DNA from: Candidatus Peribacteria bacterium
GTDB taxonomy: Bacteria; Patescibacteriota; Gracilibacteria; Peribacterales; Peribacteraceae
Assembly (NCBI GenBank): GCA_020632295.1
Contig: JACKFU010000002.1
Coordinates: 124,001 to 188,000 of the forward strand
Direction: 5' to 3'
Length of the DNA: 64,000 bases
Part shown: positions 9,246-16,896 of the stretch, one piece after another
Position numbering within the stretch: the first letter of the stretch is position 1
How the letters are laid out: each line of letters starts with the position of its first letter
Made by a program: the position numbers and the translations under genes
Notes under the pieces: generated by a model
The model's input: only the letters and a program-made list of their open reading frames with translations
Databases searched by the model: none
What the model was told of the DNA's origin: nothing

Positions 9246-9267
9246 TAGGTGTACGGGTGTACACTAC
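9246..9267. promoter_or_regulatory. Degenerate 22-bp operator overlapping the NYN-like gene promoter
   Basis: TAGGTGT (9246-9252), 8 bases, ACACTAC (9261-9267). Its left ten bases TAGGTGTACG are identical to the operator before recA, and the 7-8-7 geometry is the same. It overlaps a promoter TTGCAG (9238-9243), 16 bases, TACACT (9260-9265), placed 6 nt before the ATG at 9272. A further half-site GGTGTACG lies at 9212-9219. The arrangement suits repression. Confidence 0.5.
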
Positions 9268-9271
9268 TTTC

Positions 9272-9529
9272 ATGCCTACAACAGATCGCCTTCCACCGAA
9301 AACCTTCCGATCCAGCTCTGTCGTTATCGATTGGAGCAAAGAGAAGATGCAACAGAAGTTTGACCCTCAGAGCCTTGTTGCGTGGGTACAGAGCTTTCCC
9401 TCCAGAGATGATGTCCATGTCTACCTCGGCAATGTCTCGTTTACCGGTCAGCGCATCTTAATGCGTCAGCTTCAGGCACTCGGTTGTACGGTGACGTGTA
9501 GGCAGTACAGGGGTAAAATGAGGATCTGA
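9272..9529 (+). CDS. Short NYN/LabA-like ribonuclease-fold protein or fragment
   Basis: 85 residues. The line SVVIDWSKEKMQQKF matches the start of NYN (DUF88/LabA) domains, where the first Asp binds metal. The end VHVYLGN, then LMRQLQALGCTVTCRQYRG, fits the next strands and helix of the fold. The second half of a normal NYN domain (about 70 more residues with the other acidic residues) is missing, so it is truncated or a minimal form. The ATG is chosen over an upstream GTG because TACACT ends 6 nt before it. The last 89 bases overlap the convergent hydrolase gene. The operator-like repeat in its promoter is shared with recA. Confidence 0.45.
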   Translation: MPTTDRLPPKTFRSSSVVIDWSKEKMQQKFDPQSLVAWVQSFPSRDDVHVYLGNVSFTGQRILMRQLQALGCTVTCRQYRGKMRI

Positions 9530-10463
9530 AAAAATGTACTGTTTCCTGCATAAAGTCATTCCAACGATGTATGAATTCATGCTTTTCTCCTTTGAATATC
9601 ATGAACGTTACATTCTTGTTGTTGTGTACGAGCTTGCTTTCCAACTCATAACTCCAAGTGATTGGTACATCACTGTCGCTACTTCCGTGAAACAGCAGTA
9701 TAGGGTCATCGATATTTTTCAGGTAATTGATGCTTGAGAGCTCTTCCCATGCTTTGCTTCCCTGCTCTCCAAATGTTGCAAGTGTATTGTCTCCTTCGGG
9801 TCGTTCTCGTCGCCATCGGTCAAAATTTTTATATGCGTCACCGCTTACGGGTGCGTAGAGCACCGCTGCATTTATCATTTCAGGGTGTGAGACGAGTGCG
9901 TTGAGTGTTACTCCTCCACCTAAACTATGTCCGAGCATTCCTACTTTCGTTGCGTCTATTGTTGGTAGTTCTGTAGAGGATCGTACAGCGTTTATCGCAT
10001 TAAGACTATCCATCGTGTATTCCAGAGATGCATCGTAGATTTCTTTTGTATCCGGACTGAGGTCTGATGCACCATGACCACGGTAATCAGTATGTAGTAC
10101 GGCAAAGCCATGCCTGGCAAGATAGTCTTGTTCGCGCTTCAGCCCTCTACCGACCGTGTAGACTGCGGGGTCGATGTAGCCGTGATTGAGAATGATAAGT
10201 GGAAATGGTCCCCTTCCCTTAGGGATGTTTAAAATACCACTAATTGAAAGACCATTGCTTTTATAGCGAATTTCGTAGCGGGTGTAGGCAGTGTTATCGG
10301 CGAGAACCTCTGTGAGTTCTAAGTTGCTTCCCTCCAGCTTCATGCTACTGAAGTATGGGATGCTGAGCTCCTGCGGTAGCTGAAGAACTTGTTGGGGTTT
10401 TGACTCGTCGACTGATGTTGTACAGGCGGTAAGGAGGAGGGCTAGTGGTAGAAGTTTTTTCAT
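9441..10463 (-). CDS. Lipoprotein alpha/beta hydrolase (S9 peptidase/esterase-like)
   Basis: 340-residue surface hydrolase. Signal peptide with lipobox LLTAC (Cys14). The alpha/beta-hydrolase core shows the oxyanion-hole line ILNHGY, nucleophile elbow GHSLGG (Ser180), acid Asp in HGSSDSDVP (about 263-265) and His295 in GEKHEF. It resembles the dipeptidyl-aminopeptidase/acyl-hydrolase branch; the substrate is unknown. A TATAAT box lies 8 nt before the ATG (10472-10477, minus strand), suggesting leaderless translation. The last ~25 residues look non-homologous and overlap the convergent NYN-like gene, so the true end could once have been earlier. Confidence 0.88.
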   Translation of the reverse strand: MKKLLPLALLLTACTTSVDESKPQQVLQLPQELSIPYFSSMKLEGSNLELTEVLADNTAYTRYEIRYKSNGLSISGILNIPKGRGPFPLIILNHGYIDPAVYTVGRGLKREQDYLARHGFAVLHTDYRGHGASDLSPDTKEIYDASLEYTMDSLNAINAVRSSTELPTIDATKVGMLGHSLGGGVTLNALVSHPEMINAAVLYAPVSGDAYKNFDRWRRERPEGDNTLATFGEQGSKAWEELSSINYLKNIDDPILLFHGSSDSDVPITWSYELESKLVHNNKNVTFMIFKGEKHEFIHRWNDFMQETVHFFRSSFYPCTAYTSPYNRVPEADALRCADR

Positions 10464-10485
10464 TGAGTTGGATTATACATTTTTA

Positions 10486-10534
10486 AATAAAAAAAGGGTG
10501 ACACCCACGTATGTAATTGTATACTGGCACCCTT
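10486..10534 (-). terminator. Terminator after the 63-residue gene
   Basis: On the minus strand, arm AAGGGTG (10528-10534) pairs with CACCCTT (10494-10500) across about 27 bases, followed by a T-rich run (10486-10495). The other side also ends in a T run (10541-10546), so it may work in both directions. Confidence 0.5.
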
Positions 10535-10554
10535 CATTACTTTTTTAACCCTTG

Positions 10555-10746
10555 CTATGCGTTGACCGTTTGACGATAACGAGTCAACAATTCAGCTTTA
10601 TGTTGATATTTGAGCCCCTCATTTTGGTTAACTAGTGAGGCGTAGTCGTCTAGGCTGGCTTTGGCCCCCGGCAATACGAACCCTAGCTTTCGTAATGCAG
10701 GTGCTTCCAAGTTGTCAGGAAGCTGGGCAATTTCATCGAAATCCAT
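10555..10746 (-). CDS. Small hypothetical protein
   Basis: 63 residues, starting MDFDEIAQLPDNLEAPALRK, helical and mildly acidic, without membrane segments or a recognised motif. Its own terminator follows and a structured leader precedes it, which supports a real transcript. It stands alone between the lipoprotein hydrolase and a region of inverted repeats. No function can be proposed. Confidence 0.5.
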   Translation of the reverse strand: MDFDEIAQLPDNLEAPALRKLGFVLPGAKASLDDYASLVNQNEGLKYQHKAELLTRYRQTVNA

Positions 10747-10870
10747 AAATTATGGGTTAAGAGTTAAAGATGCCAGCTCCCTATTTAGGACAGCTGGACT
10801 TTTTCCAGCCTCAACGTGGGTGAAGCCGAAAAATCTCCAGTCGCCTAAGACAAGCAGAGAAGCTTGTGCT
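10747..10870 (-). promoter_or_regulatory. Structured leader before the 63-residue gene
   Basis: Read on the minus strand, this stretch can form several hairpins: ACAAGC/GCTTGT (10850-10855 with 10862-10867), GCTGGA/TCCAGC around 10790-10810, and GCTTCA/TGAGGC near 10810-10830. It looks like a folded 5' leader or small RNA. It does not match a riboswitch class that I recognise. Confidence 0.3.
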
Positions 10871-10987
10871 AAAATCAATATTTAAATGAGCACTAAATTT
10901 ACTCTATCACTCATGACAGCCGAGTGCTACGTAATTTTACTTAACATTGTTGTTGCTATTCATCATTTGCTAAGCATCTTATCTCTT

Positions 10988-11025
10988 CTTTCTTTGGTTA
11001 CCACCCAAAGAAAGTACCAAAGAAA
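10988..11025. repeat. REP-like inverted repeat
   Basis: CTTTCTTTGGT (10988-10998) is mirrored by CCAAAGAAA (11005-11013) and again by ACCAAAGAAA (11016-11025). This recalls the widespread CTTTCTTTGG-type dispersed repeats. Only one copy lies in the window. Confidence 0.55.
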
Positions 11026-11031
11026 AGTCAC

Positions 11032-11088
11032 CGCAAAATGAGGCTAGCCAACATACAGCATTCTTGTTGGATCGCATGACATTTTGCG
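11032..11088. repeat. Nested inverted repeat
   Basis: Outer arms CGCAAAATG (11032-11040) and CATTTTGCG (11080-11088) are a perfect 9-bp match. Inner arms CCAACA (11048-11053) and TGTTGG (11065-11070) are a perfect 6-bp match. Together they can form a long hairpin with an internal loop. It adjoins the REP-like repeat and could be a non-autonomous element. Confidence 0.6.
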
Positions 11089-11203
11089 GATCAATATGTT
11101 ATCCCCTTTTTTTGTTTATGGTCTCTGGACTCTAAAAAGATACTAATATTTGGAACCCCATCTTTTGGATCAGTTGCTACTGCCCTAATTGTAGTTCCAT
11201 CTT

Positions 11204-11995
11204 TTACTGTCGTTTGACCATGAATAACTCTTGATGATCCGTATTTGAATATGACAAAGGAACTATATTTTCTACTTTATAAACTTTGGCATGGAATATA
11301 ACTCTGCCTATATGACAAAATTTTCCACTTGGAAGCTCTACGTAACAATCTTCTAAATCACGTTCGATAGTAATTTTTTCTTCGGAATTTTTCATTATAT
11401 TTGAAATCTTATCTTGCAAGACAGGGTCAGAAACGATTGCATTTATAAGATCTTCTATTGTCCCTTTATTTACAAATCGAAAACCAAAAATTCTCAGAGG
11501 ACTTACATTTTTTACTCCTGTTAGTTCAGACAAATTTTCTCCACCTCTATTTGAAGCAAACCTAAGCCCAGCAGGTTCGATTTCGAATGATACAATTTTT
11601 ACCTCTCTTATAATTAAAGTCTTCCAGTCTTCTTCTTTTGCTTGCTCTAACGTGAGTGTATCTAATCCGAGAAACTTCGCTTTTTCTGAAGCTTGCTCTG
11701 AGAATCCTTTTTCAGATACGAGCACTGTTCTGTCTACATTTAAATCCTGATGCTTAGATACAATTTGTTCTACCCATTGAACATCAGATTTTCTATTTCT
11801 GCCAACACACTCAATGGCTACCTTAAGGATTCTGTCGTTCCTAGCGTAGATTTCGATCAATATATCTACCTCTCTTTCTTCCCCTGTTACCCTATCAGTA
11901 AGATACCCTGATGGTATCACCTTTGCATTTTCTTTAGCTAATGACCGCTCAATGCTAGTGATCAACTCCTGAAACCAATTGGTACGCTTTGGCAT
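11204..11995 (-). CDS. Restriction-endonuclease-like (Mrr-type PD-(D/E)XK) protein
   Basis: 263 residues. The N-terminal ~125 residues resemble the Mrr/PD-(D/E)XK nuclease fold: basic start, REVDILIEIYA (Asp of the active site), then LKVAIECVGRNRKSDVQWVEQI, where the E-x-x-R replaces the usual E-x-K. Next comes an LVSEKGFSEQASEKA strand-helix typical of the fold. The C-terminal half is unrecognised. AT-rich compared with recA, so possibly acquired. TAATAT lies 6 nt before the ATG (12002-12007). The 22-bp operator at 12025-12046 covers the expected -35 zone. There is no methylase partner, so it is not an ordinary restriction system. Confidence 0.55.
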   Translation of the reverse strand: MPKRTNWFQELITSIERSLAKENAKVIPSGYLTDRVTGEEREVDILIEIYARNDRILKVAIECVGRNRKSDVQWVEQIVSKHQDLNVDRTVLVSEKGFSEQASEKAKFLGLDTLTLEQAKEEDWKTLIIREVKIVSFEIEPAGLRFASNRGGENLSELTGVKNVSPLRIFGFRFVNKGTIEDLINAIVSDPVLQDKISNIMKNSEEKITIERDLEDCYVELPSGKFCHIGRVIFHAKVYKVENIVPLSYSNTDHQELFMVKRQ

Positions 11996-12024
11996 ATTTC
12001 AATATTACCATATTTTCTTGATGC

Positions 12025-12046
12025 GTGGTGTACAAAATAACACCAC
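12025..12046. promoter_or_regulatory. Perfect 7-8-7 palindromic operator, copy 1
   Basis: GTGGTGT (12025-12031), 8 bases, ACACCAC (12040-12046). Shares the core GGTGTAC-N5-AACACC with copy 2. It lies 30-51 bases upstream of the minus-strand nuclease-fold gene, over its -35 zone, and about 130 bases upstream of recA. Confidence 0.65.
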
Positions 12047-12106
12047 AACCAAAGTGTACGACCGTAAAGTGGGAATATTTGCAGCTGTCGTCTGATCGGT
12101 TTAACG

Positions 12107-12128
12107 TAGGTGTACGTTTTAACACCTA
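12107..12128. promoter_or_regulatory. Perfect 7-8-7 palindromic operator, copy 2 (recA)
   Basis: TAGGTGT (12107-12113), 8 bases, ACACCTA (12122-12128), 46 bases before the recA ATG. It would cover the start region of a possible promoter with TTGCAG at 12079-12084. The position is typical of a LexA-type repressor site, but the motif is unlike the SOS boxes I know. A lone half-site (GTGTACG) lies near 12054. Confidence 0.65.
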
Positions 12129-12173
12129 GGTCTAACTCTCTAATTTCCTAACACTCTAAATTCCCCTATTATC

Positions 12174-13241
12174 ATGACTACCGCAACTACTACCCCACCG
12201 AAGAAAATGCAAGCAAAGAAAACTGACGACCTTACACAAGCGAAAAATGATGCTATTGCTGCAGCACTTTCGCACATTGAAAAGCAGTATGGTCCAGGAG
12301 CTGTTATGAAGATGGATGAACATGCACACCGGGAAATCCCTCGCTTTTCTTCTGGATCTCTTTCCCTAGATATTGCTTTAGGCGGAGGAATACCCGAAGG
12401 ACGTATTATAGAGATCTACGGACCCGAGAGCTCCGGAAAGACTACCCTTTCATTGCATGCTGTTGCAGAGATACAACGTAATGGTGGGCGTGCTGCGTTT
12501 ATCGACGCAGAGCACGCACTCGATGTGCAGTACGCGAAGAAGATCGGTGTTGATATCGACAGTCTTCTCGTCTCTCAGCCAGATAGCGGTGAACAAGCGC
12601 TTGAAATTTGTGAGACACTTGTACGCTCTGGTGCCATTAATATTATTGTCATCGATTCCGTTGCAGCTCTTGTTCCCCAAAGTGAGATAGATGGAGCAAT
12701 GGGCGATGCTCAGATGGGCTTGCAAGCTCGCCTCATGAGTCAGGCTCTGCGCAAGCTTACTGCTATTGTTTCCAAAACGAATTGTAGTGTCATCTTTATT
12801 AACCAGATTCGCATGAAAATCGGTGTCATGTTTGGAAACCCCGAAACTACTGCTGGTGGTCAGGCACTCAAGTTCTATAGCTCTCTTCGCCTCGATGTTC
12901 GCCGAATTGATAAAATCCTCGAAAAAGTACCAGGTTTTGATGGGAAAGACAGTCAAGAGATTGTGGGAAATCGTACTCGTGTCAAAGTAGTGAAGAACAA
13001 GGTGGCCCCACCATTCCGTCAGGCAGAGTTTGATATTCTCTACGCTAAGGGCATCTCTAAAGAGGGCGACATTTTAGACCTTGGTGTAAAGTACGGTGTT
13101 CTTGAGAGAAGTGGCGCATACTTCCGTCATGGTGATGAAACCATTGGACAAGGAAAAGAGCAGGCAAGAATGTACCTACAGGATAATCCTAAGCTTGCTA
13201 AAGATTTGGAAAAAGCAATTCGTAAGGCTGCTGAGGTGTAA
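12174..13241 (+). CDS. recA: Recombinase RecA
   Basis: 355-residue strand-exchange recombinase. It forms filaments on single-stranded DNA, drives homologous repair, and in bacteria with LexA triggers repressor cleavage. Walker A GPESSGKT at 83-90, followed by FIDAEHALD, IDSVAALVP and the DNA-binding loop region with MGLQARLMSQALRKL and IFINQIRMKIGVMFGNPE. The N-terminal Thr/Lys-rich tail of about 20 residues is longer than in E. coli. No Shine-Dalgarno is seen before the ATG. Two palindromic operators lie upstream and a hairpin terminator follows. Confidence 0.98.
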   Translation: MTTATTTPPKKMQAKKTDDLTQAKNDAIAAALSHIEKQYGPGAVMKMDEHAHREIPRFSSGSLSLDIALGGGIPEGRIIEIYGPESSGKTTLSLHAVAEIQRNGGRAAFIDAEHALDVQYAKKIGVDIDSLLVSQPDSGEQALEICETLVRSGAINIIVIDSVAALVPQSEIDGAMGDAQMGLQARLMSQALRKLTAIVSKTNCSVIFINQIRMKIGVMFGNPETTAGGQALKFYSSLRLDVRRIDKILEKVPGFDGKDSQEIVGNRTRVKVVKNKVAPPFRQAEFDILYAKGISKEGDILDLGVKYGVLERSGAYFRHGDETIGQGKEQARMYLQDNPKLAKDLEKAIRKAAEV

Positions 13242-13252
13242 TACTCCACACC

Positions 13253-13261
13253 TTATCCACA
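13253..13261 (+). promoter_or_regulatory. Single DnaA box
   Basis: TTATCCACA, a perfect consensus DnaA box, in the recA-dnaB gap. Only one is seen, with no AT-rich unwinding element or cluster, so it is not an origin. It could be a regulatory site for dnaB or chance. Confidence 0.4.
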
Positions 13262-13272
13262 TTGTATTCACA

Positions 13273-13330
13273 GGACTCTTGCGTAATCCACGCGTTTCAC
13301 AAGATGCAGGGATCTACGCAAGATCCTTTT
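13273..13330 (+). terminator. Terminator-like hairpin after recA
   Basis: GGA-C-TCTTGCGTA (13273-13285) pairs with TACGCAAGATCC (13315-13326), 12 pairs with one bulged C, then TTTT. A smaller alternative hairpin GGATCT/AGATCC (13310-13315 with 13321-13326) uses the same right arm. Confidence 0.6.
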
Positions 13331-13376
13331 GTTGTCACAATGAGTAAGTCAGCATATAAATCCCTGCACTGTTACC

Positions 13377-14750
13377 ATGCCTACGAAGTCTACCGATCCA
13401 TCGACGCTTACTGTTCAACCGCATAGCACGGAAGCGGAGCGTACGGTTATTGGCGCACTGCTACTGGACCCTGATGCCATTATTAAGGTGTCGGATTTCC
13501 TAAAGGGTGAAGATTTTTACGACCCTATTTATCGCGATATCTATATCGCAATTATGGGGCTGTATAGTAACCACGAAGCGGTAGACTTCGTCACGGTAAC
13601 TGCCAAGCTTGCAGACAATAAAAAGTTGCAGGACATTGGTGGTTCTGCATTTCTTGCACAGCTGACCTCGGAGGTTCCTACGTCATCACATGTCTATCAA
13701 TATGGTCAGATCGTCAAGACAAAGGCCGTTCATCGTCGCATTATTGCTGCTGGACAAAAAATTGCAGGTTTAGGTTACACAGAAGACCGGCCTGTTCCTG
13801 AAATTTTGGATGAGGTAGAGAAAACTGTGTTTGACATTAGCAACACGTTTCTCAAAGACAAGTTTGTGCATATCCGTCAAATTCTCGAAGAGCGCTATGA
13901 ACGTTTTGCAGAAATTCATGAGTCGCCTGATGAAGTAACCAAAGGTGTTCCTACTGGTTTTTCTGGTCTCGATGCAAAACTTTCTGGTTTCCAACCAAGC
14001 GATCTTATTATTCTTGCTGCGCGTCCATCCATGGGGAAAACCGCTCTTGCGTTGAATGTTGCACAGAATGCTGCCATTAAACATGGAAAGAATGTTGGTA
14101 TTTTTTCTCTAGAAATGAGTAAAGAGCAGCTTGTCGATCGTCTATTTGCATCGATGCTTGGGGTGGATAGCTGGAAGCTTCAGAAAGGAAAACTAGATGA
14201 TAGTGATTTTCAGAATATGGGACCAATTATGGATGAGCTTAATAAGGCAAACATCTTCATCGATGACTCGGTGGCTTCTGCCATTCCAGAACTTCGAGCA
14301 AAAGCGAGACGACTCCAAATGGAACACGGACTCGACTTACTCATTATTGATTACTTACAGTTGATGAGCACTGGAAATCATATGTACGCGGGAAATCGTG
14401 TACAAGAGATATCTGAAATTTCTCGGAGCTTAAAGCAGCTAGGGCGTGAACTCCATGTACCAATTCTTGCACTATCTCAGCTGAGCCGTGCTGTTGAAAA
14501 CCGACCCGGGAATATTCCACAATTATCTGACCTTCGCGAATCAGGATCTATTGAGCAAGATGCAGACGTTGTTATGATGATGTATCGCGAGGACTACTAC
14601 GAGGAAGATTCCGATCGCCCTGGCCTTACCGATGTGTACATTCGCAAGCACCGCAATGGACCAATTGGTCGAGTAGAGCTAATGTTTAAGAAGGATCATC
14701 TTCGGTTTTATGATGTTGATAAAACTCATAGTCAGCAGCCAGTTATGTAG
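13377..14750 (+). CDS. dnaB: Replicative DNA helicase DnaB
   Basis: 457-residue hexameric helicase that unwinds DNA at the replication fork and loads primase. The N-terminal domain starts around PHSTEAERTVIGALLLD. The RecA-like core has Walker A ARPSMGKTA (about 217-225), Walker B LLIIDYLQLM, and the Arg-containing DLRESGSIEQDADVV and HRNGP motifs. No intein is present. A TATAAA box lies about 16 nt before the ATG. Followed closely by mraY. Confidence 0.97.
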   Translation: MPTKSTDPSTLTVQPHSTEAERTVIGALLLDPDAIIKVSDFLKGEDFYDPIYRDIYIAIMGLYSNHEAVDFVTVTAKLADNKKLQDIGGSAFLAQLTSEVPTSSHVYQYGQIVKTKAVHRRIIAAGQKIAGLGYTEDRPVPEILDEVEKTVFDISNTFLKDKFVHIRQILEERYERFAEIHESPDEVTKGVPTGFSGLDAKLSGFQPSDLIILAARPSMGKTALALNVAQNAAIKHGKNVGIFSLEMSKEQLVDRLFASMLGVDSWKLQKGKLDDSDFQNMGPIMDELNKANIFIDDSVASAIPELRAKARRLQMEHGLDLLIIDYLQLMSTGNHMYAGNRVQEISEISRSLKQLGRELHVPILALSQLSRAVENRPGNIPQLSDLRESGSIEQDADVVMMMYREDYYEEDSDRPGLTDVYIRKHRNGPIGRVELMFKKDHLRFYDVDKTHSQQPVM

Positions 14751-14767
14751 GGTATGATGCACTTCCT

Positions 14768-15829
14768 ATGCAAATAGTTTCCGTTCCTGTCCGACCAGAT
14801 ATCACCGTTATACAAATGATGGGCTATGCAGTCTTTGCATTTATCTTTGGCCTTGCGCTCACGCCATGGTTTGTCTCGTTTCTTCGACGCAACAAAGTGG
14901 GAAAGCAGCTGAGAGTCGAAGCAGTTGATGGGAGAGAGGCAACAGTATTTCGTACGTATCATCAGCATAAGTTTGGGACACCGACAATGGGTGGCTTACT
15001 TATTTGGGGTTCTATTCTTGCATCTGTACTGTTTTCTCGTTTGCTATCACTCAGTGCCGTAGTTGAACACTCACTTCTGCAACGTGGACAAGTGTATGTA
15101 CCTCTGTTTGTTATGGTGTCTCTTGGTCTTCTTGGTGCCTTTGATGACTACTTAAATATGATTGGCGCTGGAAAAAAGAAGGGCCTCGATTGGCTGCCAA
15201 AACTTGTTACACTCCTTCTTATCAGTGGTGCTGCCGCTGCATGGTTTTATTTTAAATTGGGATATGACCAAATTGATGTCCCCTTCTATGGAGCAATGAC
15301 TGTTGGTATATGGTATGTTCCGCTTTTCATGTTCATTATCGTTGGCACAGCAAACGCTGTAAATATCACAGATGGTCTTGATGGTCTAGCCGGGGGTCTT
15401 CTCACTATTGCATTTGGGGCTTTTGGTGTTATTGCCTATATCAAGGGCCTTGATGTTCTTGCAGCATTTTGTTTTGTGTGTGTCGGCTCTATTGCTGCGT
15501 TTCTTTGGCACAACGTTCCTCCAGCTTTATTTTTCATGGGCGATACAGGTTCTCTTGCTCTTGGAGGAGCACTCGGTGCCATCGCAATGTTGACGGATAC
15601 CATGCTTATTCTCCCCCTTGTTGGTTTCGTTTTTGTTATTGAAATGCTTTCTGTCATTATTCAACTGACCAGTAAAAAGTTTCGTGGTGGCAAAAAAGTA
15701 TTCCGAGCAGCCCCAATCCATCATCATTTCGAAGCACTTGAGTGGGGGGAAAGTAAGGTAACTATGCGACTTTGGATTATCGGAACATTCATGGCATTTG
15801 CTGGGGTAATCCTTTCTGTCTTTGGATAG
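14768..15829 (+). CDS. mraY: Phospho-N-acetylmuramoyl-pentapeptide transferase
   Basis: Integral membrane enzyme that moves phospho-MurNAc-pentapeptide from UDP to undecaprenyl phosphate, making lipid I. 353 residues with about ten membrane segments. Family signatures: FGTPTMGGLLIW, DDYLNM, NITDGLDGLAGG, FMGDTGSLALGG and PIHHHFE. TATGAT lies 9 nt before the ATG. It stands away from a mur cluster, next to dnaB. With the PBP and GlmS genes it shows a peptidoglycan wall. Confidence 0.97.
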   Translation: MQIVSVPVRPDITVIQMMGYAVFAFIFGLALTPWFVSFLRRNKVGKQLRVEAVDGREATVFRTYHQHKFGTPTMGGLLIWGSILASVLFSRLLSLSAVVEHSLLQRGQVYVPLFVMVSLGLLGAFDDYLNMIGAGKKKGLDWLPKLVTLLLISGAAAAWFYFKLGYDQIDVPFYGAMTVGIWYVPLFMFIIVGTANAVNITDGLDGLAGGLLTIAFGAFGVIAYIKGLDVLAAFCFVCVGSIAAFLWHNVPPALFFMGDTGSLALGGALGAIAMLTDTMLILPLVGFVFVIEMLSVIIQLTSKKFRGGKKVFRAAPIHHHFEALEWGESKVTMRLWIIGTFMAFAGVILSVFG

Positions 15830-15873
15830 AATCTGGTTGCAAGTTTACTGTCTTGCTTTATTATCTGCGTACC

Positions 15874-16896
15874 ATGAAACGCATCGCAATAAACGGATAC
15901 GGTCGCATTGGACGCAATGTGCATCGTCAGCTTTTAGAACATTTCAGTGATAGCGTCGAGGTTGTCGCTGTTAACGCTTCTTCAGATGCTGAGATGCGAG
16001 CATACCTTTTGAAATTCGATTCCCTTCATGGAAGATTCCCTGGAACAGTTGATGTAAAAGATGACCATACGATTGTAGTAAATGGAAAAGAAGTTCGCAT
16101 TGTCAAAGAACGTGACCCGGCAGCATGCCCCTGGAAAGAGTTGGCTATTGATGTTGTCATTGAGTCAACAGGACATTTTGCATCGACAGAACTTGCTAAA
16201 GGGCATCTTGAAGCTGGTGCTTCGCGTGTTATTGTTACAGCTCCAATGAAAGACGATACGCCGACATTTGTCCTTGGCGTCAATGATGAACAACTGACTG
16301 GCGATATGCACATTATCTCGAATGCGTCCTGTACAACAAACTGTATTGCGCCAGTTATTAAAGTTGTTCACGAAAACTTTGGTGTTAAAAATCTCCTCGT
16401 TAGTTCGGTTCATGCATTTACTGCTTCACAAAATCTTCTTGATAACAAAGGCGAAAGCTCAAAGGATCTTCGTAAAGCTCGTGCAGCTACGCTCAATATT
16501 ATCCCGACAAAAACGGGTGCTGTAAAAGCTGTTGCAAAAATCTTTCCTGAGCTCGAAGGAAAAATTGATGGTATGGCATTCCGTGTGCCTGTTCCAACGG
16601 TGAGTTGTGCATACATGGCTTTTGTTCTTGAGAAAGAAGCAACTGCAGATGCAATTAACACAAAGCTTAAAGAAGCTGCAAGTAATGGTCTTGGTAACGC
16701 GCTTGCGGTATGCGATGACCAATGCGTTTCTATCGATTTCCAGACAGATCCACATTCCTCTATTGTTGATGCAGGCTTTACCAAGGTGGTCGACAAGCAT
16801 ACCGTACAAATGCTTTCGTGGTATGACAATGAATGGGGGTATGCAATGCGTGTAACAGAACTGCTTCATAAAGTGATTTCCTTTATGCCATCATGA
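15874..16896 (+). CDS. gap: Glyceraldehyde-3-phosphate dehydrogenase, probable NADP-accepting form
   Basis: 340 residues, start MKRIAINGYGRIGR. Catalytic Cys in NASCTTNC, with the HAFTASQNLLD and WYDNEWGYAMR segments of the family. After the second beta strand it reads VVAVNASSD, where NAD-specific enzymes have an Asp (IND). The loss of that Asp suggests NADP use (inference). The stop overlaps the fbp start (ATGA), so the pair is one coupled operon, which fits gluconeogenic or sugar-phosphate-building use. A second, NAD-type GAPDH lies at 39.6 kb. The start is set at the ATG of MKRIAING; frame upstream of it belongs to mraY. Confidence 0.96.
   Translation: MKRIAINGYGRIGRNVHRQLLEHFSDSVEVVAVNASSDAEMRAYLLKFDSLHGRFPGTVDVKDDHTIVVNGKEVRIVKERDPAACPWKELAIDVVIESTGHFASTELAKGHLEAGASRVIVTAPMKDDTPTFVLGVNDEQLTGDMHIISNASCTTNCIAPVIKVVHENFGVKNLLVSSVHAFTASQNLLDNKGESSKDLRKARAATLNIIPTKTGAVKAVAKIFPELEGKIDGMAFRVPVPTVSCAYMAFVLEKEATADAINTKLKEAASNGLGNALAVCDDQCVSIDFQTDPHSSIVDAGFTKVVDKHTVQMLSWYDNEWGYAMRVTELLHKVISFMPS

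Larger units (their letters stand above)
10871..11203. other. Gene-free stretch with inverted repeats
   Basis: Together with the preceding leader this is the only gap longer than 300 bases. It has no credible coding frame. Its right half holds the two palindromic elements listed separately; the left half is AT-rich and plain. Confidence 0.6.

Noticed and set aside
11204..11995. Restriction-modification system
   Set aside because: No methyltransferase or specificity gene nearby; only a nuclease-like fold with a changed catalytic line.
13242..13376. Replication origin between recA and dnaB
   Set aside because: Only one perfect DnaA box and no cluster, AT-rich unwinding element or dnaA/dnaN neighbours.
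16893..16896. Recoded TGA (Gly) as in Gracilibacteria/SR1
   Set aside because: TGA ends gap at the fbp overlap and other full-length genes, and no conserved gene reads through it.
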